This document shows, piece after piece, positions 1-9,278 of a stretch of 64,000 bases of DNA. The notes under the pieces were generated by a model. The model had not been told where the DNA came from. It was given only the letters and a program-made list of their open reading frames with translations, and ran no database searches. This DNA is from Candidatus Bipolaricaulis sibiricus (GTDB lineage Bacteria; Bipolaricaulota; Bipolaricaulia; Bipolaricaulales; Bipolaricaulaceae). The stretch covers positions 1-64,000 of the forward strand of contig CP034928.1 of NCBI GenBank assembly GCA_004102645.1. The letters are read 5' to 3'. How positions within the stretch are numbered: position 1 is the first letter of the stretch; every line of letters starts with the position of its first letter. The position numbers were made by a program, and so were the translations under genes.

Positions 1-1
1 C

Positions 2-481
2 TGCGACCCGAGCCCGACCCTGAGCTGCAGCCCGTCGGGCGGGCACTTCCAGGTCGGAGAGGACGCTCTGGCCCACACCAGCTGCACGGCTTGGGACGCC
101 TGCGGGAACGAGACAAACCGGGACTGCGCGTTCTGGGTCATCGTCGAGTTCGTCTGCCCGCCTCTGTTCGCCTGGCCGGACTTGGCCGACGCTCCGGGTC
201 ATGTGTGGATCCCGGTATTGGCCAACGACAGCGGCTACGGGCTGCGGATCGTGGGCGTGTCTCCCCCGACCTGCGGGAGTGCCTGGCCCTCGGGAGATGG
301 GATCGTGTACACCACCATGGGGTGGTCCCCGGGATGCCTTCCCCCGACCGTGGGGATGCAGGAGACGTTCTCCTATACCGTGGAGGATGCGTGCGGGAAC
401 CAGGCGTCAGCTGCCGTGACAGTGACCATCACCTGCGACATCTGTCCTCTCTCCGTCCCGGGCGGCAAGGAGGAGAAGTGA
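2..481 (+). CDS. Secreted HYR-domain protein, C-terminal part (5' end outside window)
   Basis: The reading frame is open from the first bases of the window and ends at TGA 479-481, so only the C-terminal 159 residues are present. The visible sequence has the signature of a HYR (hyalin repeat, Ig-like) module: a Cys-rich stretch, then A-W-D-A-C-G-N-E, then F-W-V-I-V and C-P-P. A second similar unit follows with S-Y-T-V-E-D-A-C-G-N and ends T-V-T-I-T-C. HYR and related Ig-like repeats are extracellular adhesion or stalk modules, so a surface or secreted role is inferred. The stop overlaps the start of the next gene (GTGA), so the two are translationally coupled. The end carries the AAGGAGGAG that serves the next gene. 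The number of repeats and any catalytic domain upstream cannot be seen. Confidence 0.75.
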   Translation, partial: CDPSPTLSCSPSGGHFQVGEDALAHTSCTAWDACGNETNRDCAFWVIVEFVCPPLFAWPDLADAPGHVWIPVLANDSGYGLRIVGVSPPTCGSAWPSGDGIVYTTMGWSPGCLPPTVGMQETFSYTVEDACGNQASAAVTVTITCDICPLSVPGGKEEK

Positions 482-1569
482 GCTCCGCTCTGAAGTGGGC
501 TGCCGTGGGGTTGGCGCTGCTATGGGGGGCGGGGGCGGCTGCCGCCTCCCTCTCGCTTGAATGGGAGGGCAAGCTCGTGTGGACGCTCCCCTCCCCTACG
601 CCAGCGTTGAGCGCGACCTTGGCGCTCACCTGGACGGTCCTAGGCTGGGAGTGGATCAGCACGGCTGTGCATGAGGACACCGTGTGGAAGGCCTTGACCT
701 TCACCGGAACCGGCGGGATTGGCGATCTCGACCTCTCCTCCGCTCTTGCCTTCGACCCGCAGGAGCCCGCATTCCGCAGCCTCACCGTCCGCCTGAAGGC
801 GGAGTCGCTGGGGGTGACCCTCGACGGCGTGGCGCGGCTGGAGAGCCGAGGTCTTGGGTGGGGGTTGACCCTTGTCGGGCCGAGGGACGGGCTTGTCGAG
901 CGGGTGCGGCTTCGGTTCAACCTGAAGCGTTTCCTGGACGAGGCGCTGGAGGACACGTTCGCCTCCAGCTTCTCGTCCGGCGAGGTCCTGTTCCGGATTG
1001 CACTTCCCTGCTGTGTGGAGCGGCTGCGGGGCTGGCTGAGCTTCACCAAAGTGGGGTTCTCGGAGTTCGGATTGAGCCTCCCCCTGCCGCTACCCCGGGA
1101 GACGGGGTTGGCCTTCTCCACGGTGGTCCGGTTCAGGGTAGATGAGAAGACCACCTTCGTCGCACCGGCGATGATCTACGAGCCTCCGGCGTGTGTGGAG
1201 GTGTACCTGGGGCTTGACTGGGATCGCACAACATGGGCAATCCGGGGGATCCAGACGTACGCTGTGGGCTTCCGCTGCCAGTTGGGAGCCGTGCGGGTTC
1301 GCGGCATCACGGAACTGCGGCCCATCGGTCTTGTGAAGCGCCCCTATTGGGAAGCGATCTGGGTCAGCTGGGAGGGAGAGGGATGCTGCGGTCCAACCAA
1401 GTTCCAAGTCGCCGCCTACTTCGGGGATGCGAACCTCTTGTTTGGACTGGGAGAGGTGGATGTTGGCGTCGAGGTGCCGGTTGCCCCGGGCGTTGTGATC
1501 GGGCTGGGGGCCGAGATGCTCGTCCCGGGCGACGCCAGGCTCTCCCTGAGCTGGAGGGCAGAACTATAG
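478..1569 (+). CDS. Exported beta-rich protein of unknown function
   Basis: A 363-residue protein. The GTG start at 478 is chosen because AAGGAGGAG lies just upstream and the start overlaps the previous stop in a GTGA junction. The N-terminus is a clear signal peptide (S-S-A-L-K-W, a hydrophobic core, then G-A-G-A-A-A-A-S, cleavage near residue 22). The mature part is a series of alternating hydrophobic/polar strands with many aromatic residues, and paired cysteines occur at P-C-C-V-E and G-C-C-G-P. It ends L-S-L-S-W-R-A-E-L. This looks like a secreted or envelope beta-protein, possibly a barrel, but I recognise no family. Coupling to the HYR protein suggests that the two products act together at the cell surface. 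Intergenic sequence 1570-1788 after it shows no gene. Confidence 0.65.
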   Translation: MSSALKWAAVGLALLWGAGAAAASLSLEWEGKLVWTLPSPTPALSATLALTWTVLGWEWISTAVHEDTVWKALTFTGTGGIGDLDLSSALAFDPQEPAFRSLTVRLKAESLGVTLDGVARLESRGLGWGLTLVGPRDGLVERVRLRFNLKRFLDEALEDTFASSFSSGEVLFRIALPCCVERLRGWLSFTKVGFSEFGLSLPLPLPRETGLAFSTVVRFRVDEKTTFVAPAMIYEPPACVEVYLGLDWDRTTWAIRGIQTYAVGFRCQLGAVRVRGITELRPIGLVKRPYWEAIWVSWEGEGCCGPTKFQVAAYFGDANLLFGLGEVDVGVEVPVAPGVVIGLGAEMLVPGDARLSLSWRAEL

Positions 1570-1776
1570 GATCACCCAGGCCGCACCCGCGGTCCCAGGG
1601 TGCCGGGCTGGTGTTGACGTCTGGCCCGATGTAGGAGGGGTGGCCCTTCTGCCCCTCGCATGCGCCCTGGCGTGCGACCGGTCCACGCTCTCCGGGACTG
1701 AGCCCTGCTGCCATGACGCTGTGCCCTCACGGGATGCCCCACACACCCAGGCGGCGGGTCCGCTGATCCAACTGGG

Positions 1777-1782
1777 TATACT
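1777..1782 (+). promoter_or_regulatory. -10 box (TATACT) of pepF, probably leaderless
   Basis: TATACT ends 6 nt before the ATG at 1789, and no Shine-Dalgarno sequence lies between (only CCCCCC). A transcript from this box would start at or next to the AUG. No convincing -35 element is visible. Confidence 0.55.
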
Positions 1783-1788
1783 CCCCCC

Positions 1789-3537
1789 ATGACCGAGAAG
1801 AAGCTGCCCCATTGGGATCTGTCGCCCCTGTTCGCGAGCCTCGACGACCCCGCGTTCACGGCCGCGTGGACGGACCTCCAGGCACGCCTCCAGGCTCTAG
1901 AACCTCTCTTCAACAAGCACGAGGTCGGCCCGCGGCCGATGCGGGACTCGGACCGTGCCGCGTTCGACGAGATCACGACCGCAATCAATGGCCTTCTCGA
2001 CGCGTTCCTCCCCGTGCGCGCGTTCGTGTCGGGTCAGGTGGACACGGACAGCACGAACCAGGCCGCGCAGGCCAGGCTATCCGAACTCCAGCGGATGTTC
2101 CTCCTCTACGAGCGGCTCCGGCCGCGGCTCACGGCGTGGCTGGCCCGGCTCGACCCGGAGAGGATCAACGCCGGCCCGTACAAGCTGATGCTCGACGAGG
2201 CCCGCGTCCAGGCCGAGCACATGATGAGCGAGCCGGAGGAGATCCTCGCCGCCGAGCTCCGCCTCTCGGGCGGGAGCGCGTGGACGAAGCTCCATGGCAA
2301 CGTGTCGAGCCTCATCACGGCCACCGTAGGGGGGAAAGAGCTCCCGATCACCGCGGTCCGCAACCTCGCCCACAGCCCGGACCCCAAGGTCCGCAAAGAG
2401 GCCTACGACGCGGAACTCGCGGCGTGGAAGGCGCACGAGGTGCCGCTCGCCGCGGCCCTGAACGGGGTCAAGGGCGAGGCGTCGACCCTCAACCGCAAGC
2501 GGAGGTGGCGGGACGACCTCGAGCCCGTGCTCGTCCGGAACCGGATCTCCCCCCAGGTGCTCGCGGCGATGCAGGAGGCGGTCGTGGCGAGCTTCCCGGT
2601 GTGGCACCGCTACTTCCGGGCCAAGGCGCGGCTCCTGGGGAAGCCCCAGCTCGACTGGTGGGACCTCGCCGCGCCGGTGGGCACAAGCGAGAAGACGTGG
2701 ACGTGGGACGAGGGGGCGGCGTTCATCGTGGAGCAGCTCCGCACGTTCTCCCCCTCGGACGCGGCGGTGGCGGAGACCGCGTTCCGCGACCGGTGGATCG
2801 ACGCCGAGCCGAGGAAGGGCAAGCGCGGCGGGGCGTACTGCATGCCGATCGGCGGGGGGAAGAGCCGGATCCTCGCCAACTTCGAGGAGAGCTTCGACTC
2901 GGTCTCCACGATCGCCCACGAGCTCGGCCACGCCTACCACAACCACTGCCTGCGGGAGAGGCCGCCTTTGCTCCGCATGTACCCGATGACCCTCGCCGAG
3001 ACGGCAAGCATCATGAACGAGACGATCGTCGTCCAGGCCGCGCTCAAGACGCTCCCGGCGAAGGAGCAGCTCCCGATCCTCGAGGCCGACCTCCAGGGGG
3101 CGGCCCAGGTGGTGGTCGACATCCACTCCCGGTTCCTGTTCGAGAAGGCGGTGTTCGAGAAGCGGGCCGGGCGGGAGCTCTCGGCCGACGAGTTCTGCGC
3201 TCTCATGCTCGACGCCCAGAGGGCAACCTACGGCGACGCGCTGGCCACCTACCACCCCTACATGTGGGCGGTGAAGCCCCACTACTACGGGACCGACTTC
3301 TACAACTTCCCGTACACGTTCGGGCTCCTGTTCGGGCTCGCCCTGTACCAGAAGTACGTCCAGGAAGGAGAGGCGTTCGTGGCCCGCTACGACGACCTCC
3401 TGGCGTCGGTGGGGATCTACCCGGCCCAGGAGCTCGCGGGGCGGTTCGGGTTCGACCTCGAATCGCGGTCGTTCTGGGAGGGGGGGCTGGCCGTGCTCGG
3501 GGAGCGGGTGGCCCAGTTCGAGCAGCTCGCGAAGTAG
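1789..3537 (+). CDS. pepF: M3 family oligoendopeptidase (PepF type)
   Basis: A 582-residue zinc metallopeptidase of family M3B that degrades short peptides in the cytoplasm. The zinc motif is I-A-H-E-L-G-H-A-Y-H, with H377, E378 and H381, and a downstream Glu near 404 (A-E-T-A-S-I-M-N-E) as third ligand. The C-terminal catalytic part carries the usual Y-H-P-Y-M-W and F-Y-N-F-P-Y-T-F-G segments that line the peptide groove. The length fits the family (about 560-600). There is no signal peptide. It is alone in its transcription unit; the start is fixed by the -10 box 6 nt upstream and by the first M-T-E-K-K-L-P-H-W-D-L, a typical M3B N-terminus. Confidence 0.93.
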   Translation: MTEKKLPHWDLSPLFASLDDPAFTAAWTDLQARLQALEPLFNKHEVGPRPMRDSDRAAFDEITTAINGLLDAFLPVRAFVSGQVDTDSTNQAAQARLSELQRMFLLYERLRPRLTAWLARLDPERINAGPYKLMLDEARVQAEHMMSEPEEILAAELRLSGGSAWTKLHGNVSSLITATVGGKELPITAVRNLAHSPDPKVRKEAYDAELAAWKAHEVPLAAALNGVKGEASTLNRKRRWRDDLEPVLVRNRISPQVLAAMQEAVVASFPVWHRYFRAKARLLGKPQLDWWDLAAPVGTSEKTWTWDEGAAFIVEQLRTFSPSDAAVAETAFRDRWIDAEPRKGKRGGAYCMPIGGGKSRILANFEESFDSVSTIAHELGHAYHNHCLRERPPLLRMYPMTLAETASIMNETIVVQAALKTLPAKEQLPILEADLQGAAQVVVDIHSRFLFEKAVFEKRAGRELSADEFCALMLDAQRATYGDALATYHPYMWAVKPHYYGTDFYNFPYTFGLLFGLALYQKYVQEGEAFVARYDDLLASVGIYPAQELAGRFGFDLESRSFWEGGLAVLGERVAQFEQLAK

Positions 3538-3679
3538 GCCCTCCGGGCCGTGGACCGCGGTCTGGGGTCCGTAAGGACACGGGGCGCTTTCCTGACCGGG
3601 GCCTTCGGACAGCCGCACCCCAAGGGCACGGAGTTACCAAGGGATCTGAAGGGTCCTGAAACAGGGAGCTTCCGGACCC

Positions 3680-3756
3680 GCCGGTCCCCACTTCGTGTCC
3701 TTGGGCCTTCGTGGTGAGCTGGCCGTCCTCGGCGATCTCCGCGTGCTCGGCGGTGA
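3680..3756. repeat. Degenerate intergenic repeat (ACACGAAG / GCCGAG-ACGCGGAG type)
   Basis: The 225-nt gap between pepF and glmS has no gene. On the minus strand it reads GCCGAGCACGCGGAG, then ACCACGAAGGCC and AAGGACACGAAG. The same word family recurs near 30909-30935 (GCCGAGAACGCGGAG), 57009-57030 and 57053-57080. These are short period-10 to -12 degenerate repeats of unknown function found between genes. Confidence 0.4.
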
Positions 3757-3762
3757 GGGCGC

Positions 3763-5553
<1,791 letters not shown>

Positions 5554-5773
5554 GCTAGTCTCCCTGCGAACAGAGAGGGACGGGGACGCGATGGTGGCTG
5601 CTGTTCACGCGTCCATTCTACCCCCCAGAGCCGCGGTCCGCCGACCCACAGCGCCGACCACAGCGGCCCGTCCGTCCCGTGCCCCAACCCGTCAACCCCG
5701 GATGGTGTGGTTGTGGAGACAGGCCCGGCGGCTATCCTTTTGCCCCACACGATCTGAACCAAAGGAGGGTTCG

Positions 5774-7102
5774 ATGAACCGAAGAGCGTACTCGAAGCGC
5801 CTGGGGTGCGTCCTGGCGTGGGTTCTGCTTCTCTCCCTCTCTGCGCCGGGGTGGGCCCAGGCCGGGGGGGAGGTGACGGTGTGGGCGAAGCTGGCAGGCG
5901 CTCCCGTGGACGTGCGCGTGGTGGTCCGCCTTGGGGACACCGTGCAGGGGATCTTCTACAGTCCGGCTGAAGTTCCTGGAACCGCGCGGTTCTCCCTCCC
6001 CGCCGGAACGTACACCCTGGTGGTCGAGCACGGCGCCGGGTTCGCGCGGGGGGCGGAGGTTCGGACCGTGACCGTGCGCTCCGGGGAGAACATCGAGCTG
6101 ACCGTGGAGTTCCCGGTTGGGTTCTCCGCCTCCGCAACTTGGGGGTACTACGCGGTGGATCTCCACGCCCACTCGAACGCGAGCTTCGACGGGTCGACAC
6201 CGCCGGACGAGCTCGTGGCGGTCCAGAGGGCCGCTGGCCTCGACGTCGGGTTCCTGAGCGACCACAACACCGGTGATGGGCACGCCCCGTTCGCCGAAAT
6301 GGCCGCCAGGCGAGGGTTCCCAGTGATCCTCGGGGTCGAGATCACCGCCTTCCGCTGGCACTGGGTGGCGTACCCGGTGGAGGCGTACGTTCCGCAGATC
6401 CCCCCGATGGTGTGGATGGGGGTGGGGTCGCCCGCTCCCACGTTCGCCGAGGCCCGCCAGAAGGGCGCCCAGCTCATCCAGGTTGCCCACCCCTTCTGGA
6501 CGGGGGCACCCTACTTCGACGCGCTGGAAAGGCCGTTCTTCGACGACGGCTTCGACCTCGTGGAGATCGCAAACGGGGAGTTCAGCGACGACGACGAGCG
6601 AACAATCGAGCAGCTGTTCCGGTTCTGGAACGACGGCCGGCGCTACGTGGCCGTGGCGGCAAGCGATGCCCACCACTGGAAGGACCCCGCCCACGTCTAC
6701 GGCCGACCCCGCACCTACGTCCACGTTGAGGGGGATCTCACGGTAGAGGCTCTGCTCGATGCGCTGGGCCGAGGGCGGGCGTTCGCGACCTACGGCCCCC
6801 TCGTCCACTTCACCGCCCAAGGCACCGCCCGTCCTGGGGACACCGTCGTTCTCAAGGGCGGGGAGGAGATCCGGCTTCAAGCCGAGCTGTTCGTCGCGCC
6901 GCGCGAGGAACCCCGCGGGCTCGCCCACGCCGAGGTAATCAGAAACGGAACGGTGGTGCGCCAGTTCGCGCTCGAGGGGAAGTCCGAGGGGATGATCGCG
7001 TTCACCGACACCCCGACCGCGAGCGGGTGGTACATCGTGCGGGTGGTGGCCACGGACGGCGACCAGGCGTGGACGAACCCGATCTGGGTTGAGGTGAACT
7101 AG
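5774..7102 (+). CDS. Exported PHP-fold metal hydrolase (CehA/McbA type)
   Basis: A 442-residue protein. The start at ATG 5774 is set by AAAGGAGGG 7 nt upstream and by the signal peptide it creates (M-N-R-R-A-Y, hydrophobic core, A-Q-A-G, cleavage near residue 30). Residues about 30-120 form a beta-sandwich-like domain. The PHP domain follows with D-L-H-A-H-S-N, S-D-H-N-T-G-D-G, G-V-E-I-T, V-A-H-P-F-W and A-S-D-A-H-H-W, the metal ligands of this fold. A further beta domain closes the protein. CehA (carbaryl hydrolase) relatives hydrolyse esters or phosphoesters; the substrate here is unknown. It stands alone, with TATCCT about 35 nt before the start as a possible -10 box. Confidence 0.8.
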   Translation: MNRRAYSKRLGCVLAWVLLLSLSAPGWAQAGGEVTVWAKLAGAPVDVRVVVRLGDTVQGIFYSPAEVPGTARFSLPAGTYTLVVEHGAGFARGAEVRTVTVRSGENIELTVEFPVGFSASATWGYYAVDLHAHSNASFDGSTPPDELVAVQRAAGLDVGFLSDHNTGDGHAPFAEMAARRGFPVILGVEITAFRWHWVAYPVEAYVPQIPPMVWMGVGSPAPTFAEARQKGAQLIQVAHPFWTGAPYFDALERPFFDDGFDLVEIANGEFSDDDERTIEQLFRFWNDGRRYVAVAASDAHHWKDPAHVYGRPRTYVHVEGDLTVEALLDALGRGRAFATYGPLVHFTAQGTARPGDTVVLKGGEEIRLQAELFVAPREEPRGLAHAEVIRNGTVVRQFALEGKSEGMIAFTDTPTASGWYIVRVVATDGDQAWTNPIWVEVN

Positions 7103-7112
7103 CCCAAGAGGC

Positions 7113-8627
7113 TCACTCCCACTCGATCGTCGCCGGCGGCTTGCTCGTGATGTCGTAGACGACGCGGCCCACCTCGGGCACGCGGCGGGTGATCCGCGCC
7201 GCCACCCGGTCGAGGAACTCGGGGGGAAGCCGCGCCCAGTCCGCGGTCATCCCGTCTACGCTCGTCACCGCACGCAGCGCGACGACGTACCCGTACCGTC
7301 GGCCATCGCCGGTCACCCCAACGCTGCGAACGGGCGTCAGCACCACGAGGGCCTGCCACACGGCGTCGTACAGGCCCTCCTCGTTGAGGGCAGCGATGAA
7401 CTCGTGGTCTGAACGGCGGGCGACGTCGAGGGCCTCGGCAGTGACCTCCCCCAGGATCCGCACCGCAAGGCCCGGGCCGGGGAACGGGTGCCGCAGCCGG
7501 ATTGCCTCGGGAAGGCCGAGGACCCGCCCCACCTCCCGCACCTCGTCCTTGAACAGGAGGCGCAGCGGCTCCACGAGCTCGAACCCCAGCTCCGCGGGGA
7601 GCCCGCCCACGTTGTGGTGGCTCTTGATGGTCGCTGCCCCTCCCCCTCCGGCGGACTCGATCACGTCGGGGTAAAGCGTGCCCTGGGCGAGGAACCGGAA
7701 CCGGCCCAACGCCGCCGCCGTCTCGCGAAACACGTCGATGAACGTAGCGCCGACCGCCCGGCGCTTGGCCTCCGGATCGGTGATCCCGCGCAGGGCGCGA
7801 AGGAATCGGTCGGCGGCGTCCACCACCTGAAGCGAGACCCCCAGCGAGCGGAGGGCCGTCACGACCTCGGCCCGCTCGCCCTCCCGAAGGAGGCCGTGGT
7901 CCACGAACACCGCCCGGTGGTCGACCCCCGCGCGGACGAGGAGCAGCGCGAGGACGGAGGAGTCCACGCCTCCCGAGGCGGCGAGGAGGACCCGGCCCTG
8001 GTCGACACGATCGCGGATGTCGGCCACCAGCCGGTCCGCCACGTTCTCCGGGGTCCACCGTCGCTCGACCCCCGCGGCCTCGAGGAACCGCGCCAGGAGG
8101 GCCATTCCATGCTCGGTGTGCGCGACCTCGGGATGGAATCCAAGCCCGAACATCCGCCCCGTGGGAGAAGCAACGGCGGCAATCGGGGAGTCAACCGTGG
8201 AAGCGTGGACCTCCCACCCGGGCGGGGGGCTCACCACCGCGTCCCCGTGGCTCATCCACACCGCAACGGGACAGGGCAGCCCCGCGAACAGCGGACCAGT
8301 GTGGCGGACAAGGTGAGCTCGTCCGTACTCGTGCCCCCCGGCAGCGACGACCCTCCCGCCGTGGGCTTGGACAAGAAGGTGCATCCCGTAGCAGATCCCG
8401 AGCACCGGAACGTCCCCCCGAAACACGCGGGGGTCGGGACGGGGCGAGTCGGGGGCGGTCGCCGATGCCGGCGAACCCGACAGGACGAGGGCCTGTGGGC
8501 GGTGGGCGTCGATGTCCCGCCAGGGCGTTGTCCCGGGGACGATGACCGAGAACGCGTGGAGCTCCCGCAGCCGACGGGCGATGAGCTGGGTGTACTGGGA
8601 GCCGAAGTCGAGGACAACGACGCTCAT
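7113..8627 (-). CDS. guaA: GMP synthase (glutamine-hydrolysing)
   Basis: A 504-residue two-domain enzyme converting XMP to GMP with ATP and glutamine. The class I glutamine amidotransferase domain has the triad C79 (G-I-C-Y-G-M-H), H165 and E167 (F-H-P-E-V). The ATP-pyrophosphatase domain has the P-loop S-G-G-V-D-S-S at 218-224. The C-terminal dimerisation part ends K-P-P-A-T-I-E-W-E, the universal GuaA tail. The ATG overlaps the stop of xpt by ATGA, so xpt-guaA forms a coupled purine salvage and GMP unit. Confidence 0.96.
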   Translation of the reverse strand: MSVVVLDFGSQYTQLIARRLRELHAFSVIVPGTTPWRDIDAHRPQALVLSGSPASATAPDSPRPDPRVFRGDVPVLGICYGMHLLVQAHGGRVVAAGGHEYGRAHLVRHTGPLFAGLPCPVAVWMSHGDAVVSPPPGWEVHASTVDSPIAAVASPTGRMFGLGFHPEVAHTEHGMALLARFLEAAGVERRWTPENVADRLVADIRDRVDQGRVLLAASGGVDSSVLALLLVRAGVDHRAVFVDHGLLREGERAEVVTALRSLGVSLQVVDAADRFLRALRGITDPEAKRRAVGATFIDVFRETAAALGRFRFLAQGTLYPDVIESAGGGGAATIKSHHNVGGLPAELGFELVEPLRLLFKDEVREVGRVLGLPEAIRLRHPFPGPGLAVRILGEVTAEALDVARRSDHEFIAALNEEGLYDAVWQALVVLTPVRSVGVTGDGRRYGYVVALRAVTSVDGMTADWARLPPEFLDRVAARITRRVPEVGRVVYDITSKPPATIEWE

Positions 8628-9229
8628 CCGCGCGCGAACGTGATCCGACCGGTGCGGGGATCCATCGTGTCGACCACCGCGAGGGACACAATGGGAACGC
8701 CGAACTGCCGGAGGACTTCCCGGCCCCCGCTTGCCCTCTTCTCAATGACGAACCCGAACCCCACGAGCTCGGCCGCGGCGTCGCGGACCATCGTCGCCAG
8801 GGCAGCGCTCGTCGTTCCCCGGTGGAGAAAGTCGTCGACCACGAGCACGCGCTCGCCGGGACGCAGGTAGTCGGCACTCACGCACAGGAGGTGCTCCGTG
8901 CCCTTCGTGGGCGAGATGACCGGGCAGGTGAGCGCACGCTGCATCGTGGCTGGCGCGCCTTTCTTCGCGTACAGGGCGGACGCGCCCAGGCGCCGCGCGG
9001 TCTCGTAGGCGATCACGTTGCCCGCTGCCTCGGCGGTGAACACGCAGCTCGGGGTGGCATCGCGGAACGCAGCGGCCAGCGCGACGCCCGCAAGCTCCAC
9101 GAACGCCGGATCCACACGGTGGTTGAGGAAACCGTCCACGCGAAGGAACTCCGCGGACAGGACGCAGCCCTCCCGCTGGATCCGTTCCCGGATCGCTACC
9201 GTCTCCGGAGAGGAGTCCCAGGTCGCCAT
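8624..9229 (-). CDS. xpt: Xanthine phosphoribosyltransferase
   Basis: A 201-residue type I phosphoribosyltransferase. It has the Xpt-specific N-terminal segment L-R-V-D-G-F-L-N-H-R-V-D-P and the PRPP-binding loop V-L-V-V-D-D-F-L-H-R-G-T-T. It makes XMP from xanthine and PRPP, and the coupled guaA converts XMP to GMP. The gene starts 49 nt downstream of mutS2, but it has its own TACCAT box 5 nt before the ATG and no ribosome binding site, so it may be read from a leaderless transcript. I looked for a purine riboswitch upstream and did not find one; the spacer is too short. Confidence 0.87.
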   Translation of the reverse strand: MATWDSSPETVAIRERIQREGCVLSAEFLRVDGFLNHRVDPAFVELAGVALAAAFRDATPSCVFTAEAAGNVIAYETARRLGASALYAKKGAPATMQRALTCPVISPTKGTEHLLCVSADYLRPGERVLVVDDFLHRGTTSAALATMVRDAAAELVGFGFVIEKRASGGREVLRQFGVPIVSLAVVDTMDPRTGRITFARG

Positions 9230-9234
9230 GCGGT

Positions 9235-9240
9235 ATGGTA
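9235..9240 (-). promoter_or_regulatory. Putative -10 box (TACCAT) of xpt
   Basis: TACCAT on the minus strand ends 5 nt before the xpt ATG, with no Shine-Dalgarno between. It is a weaker match than the other leaderless boxes in this window. Confidence 0.35.
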
Positions 9241-9278
9241 CCCTGTCCCGCCGCCCTCCGGAACACCGCCCTGGTGGA

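Noticed and set aside
1812-3659. 615-residue plus frame over pepF, and a 513-residue minus frame at 2077-3618
   Set aside because: Both are shadows of pepF, which has an intact HELGH zinc motif and full family length.
5554-5773. glmS ribozyme
   Set aside because: No ribozyme consensus recognised, and AGGGAGA sits directly before the glmS ATG.
9230-9278. Purine riboswitch before xpt
   Set aside because: Only 49 nt lie between mutS2 and xpt, too short for the aptamer, and the -10 box leaves no leader.
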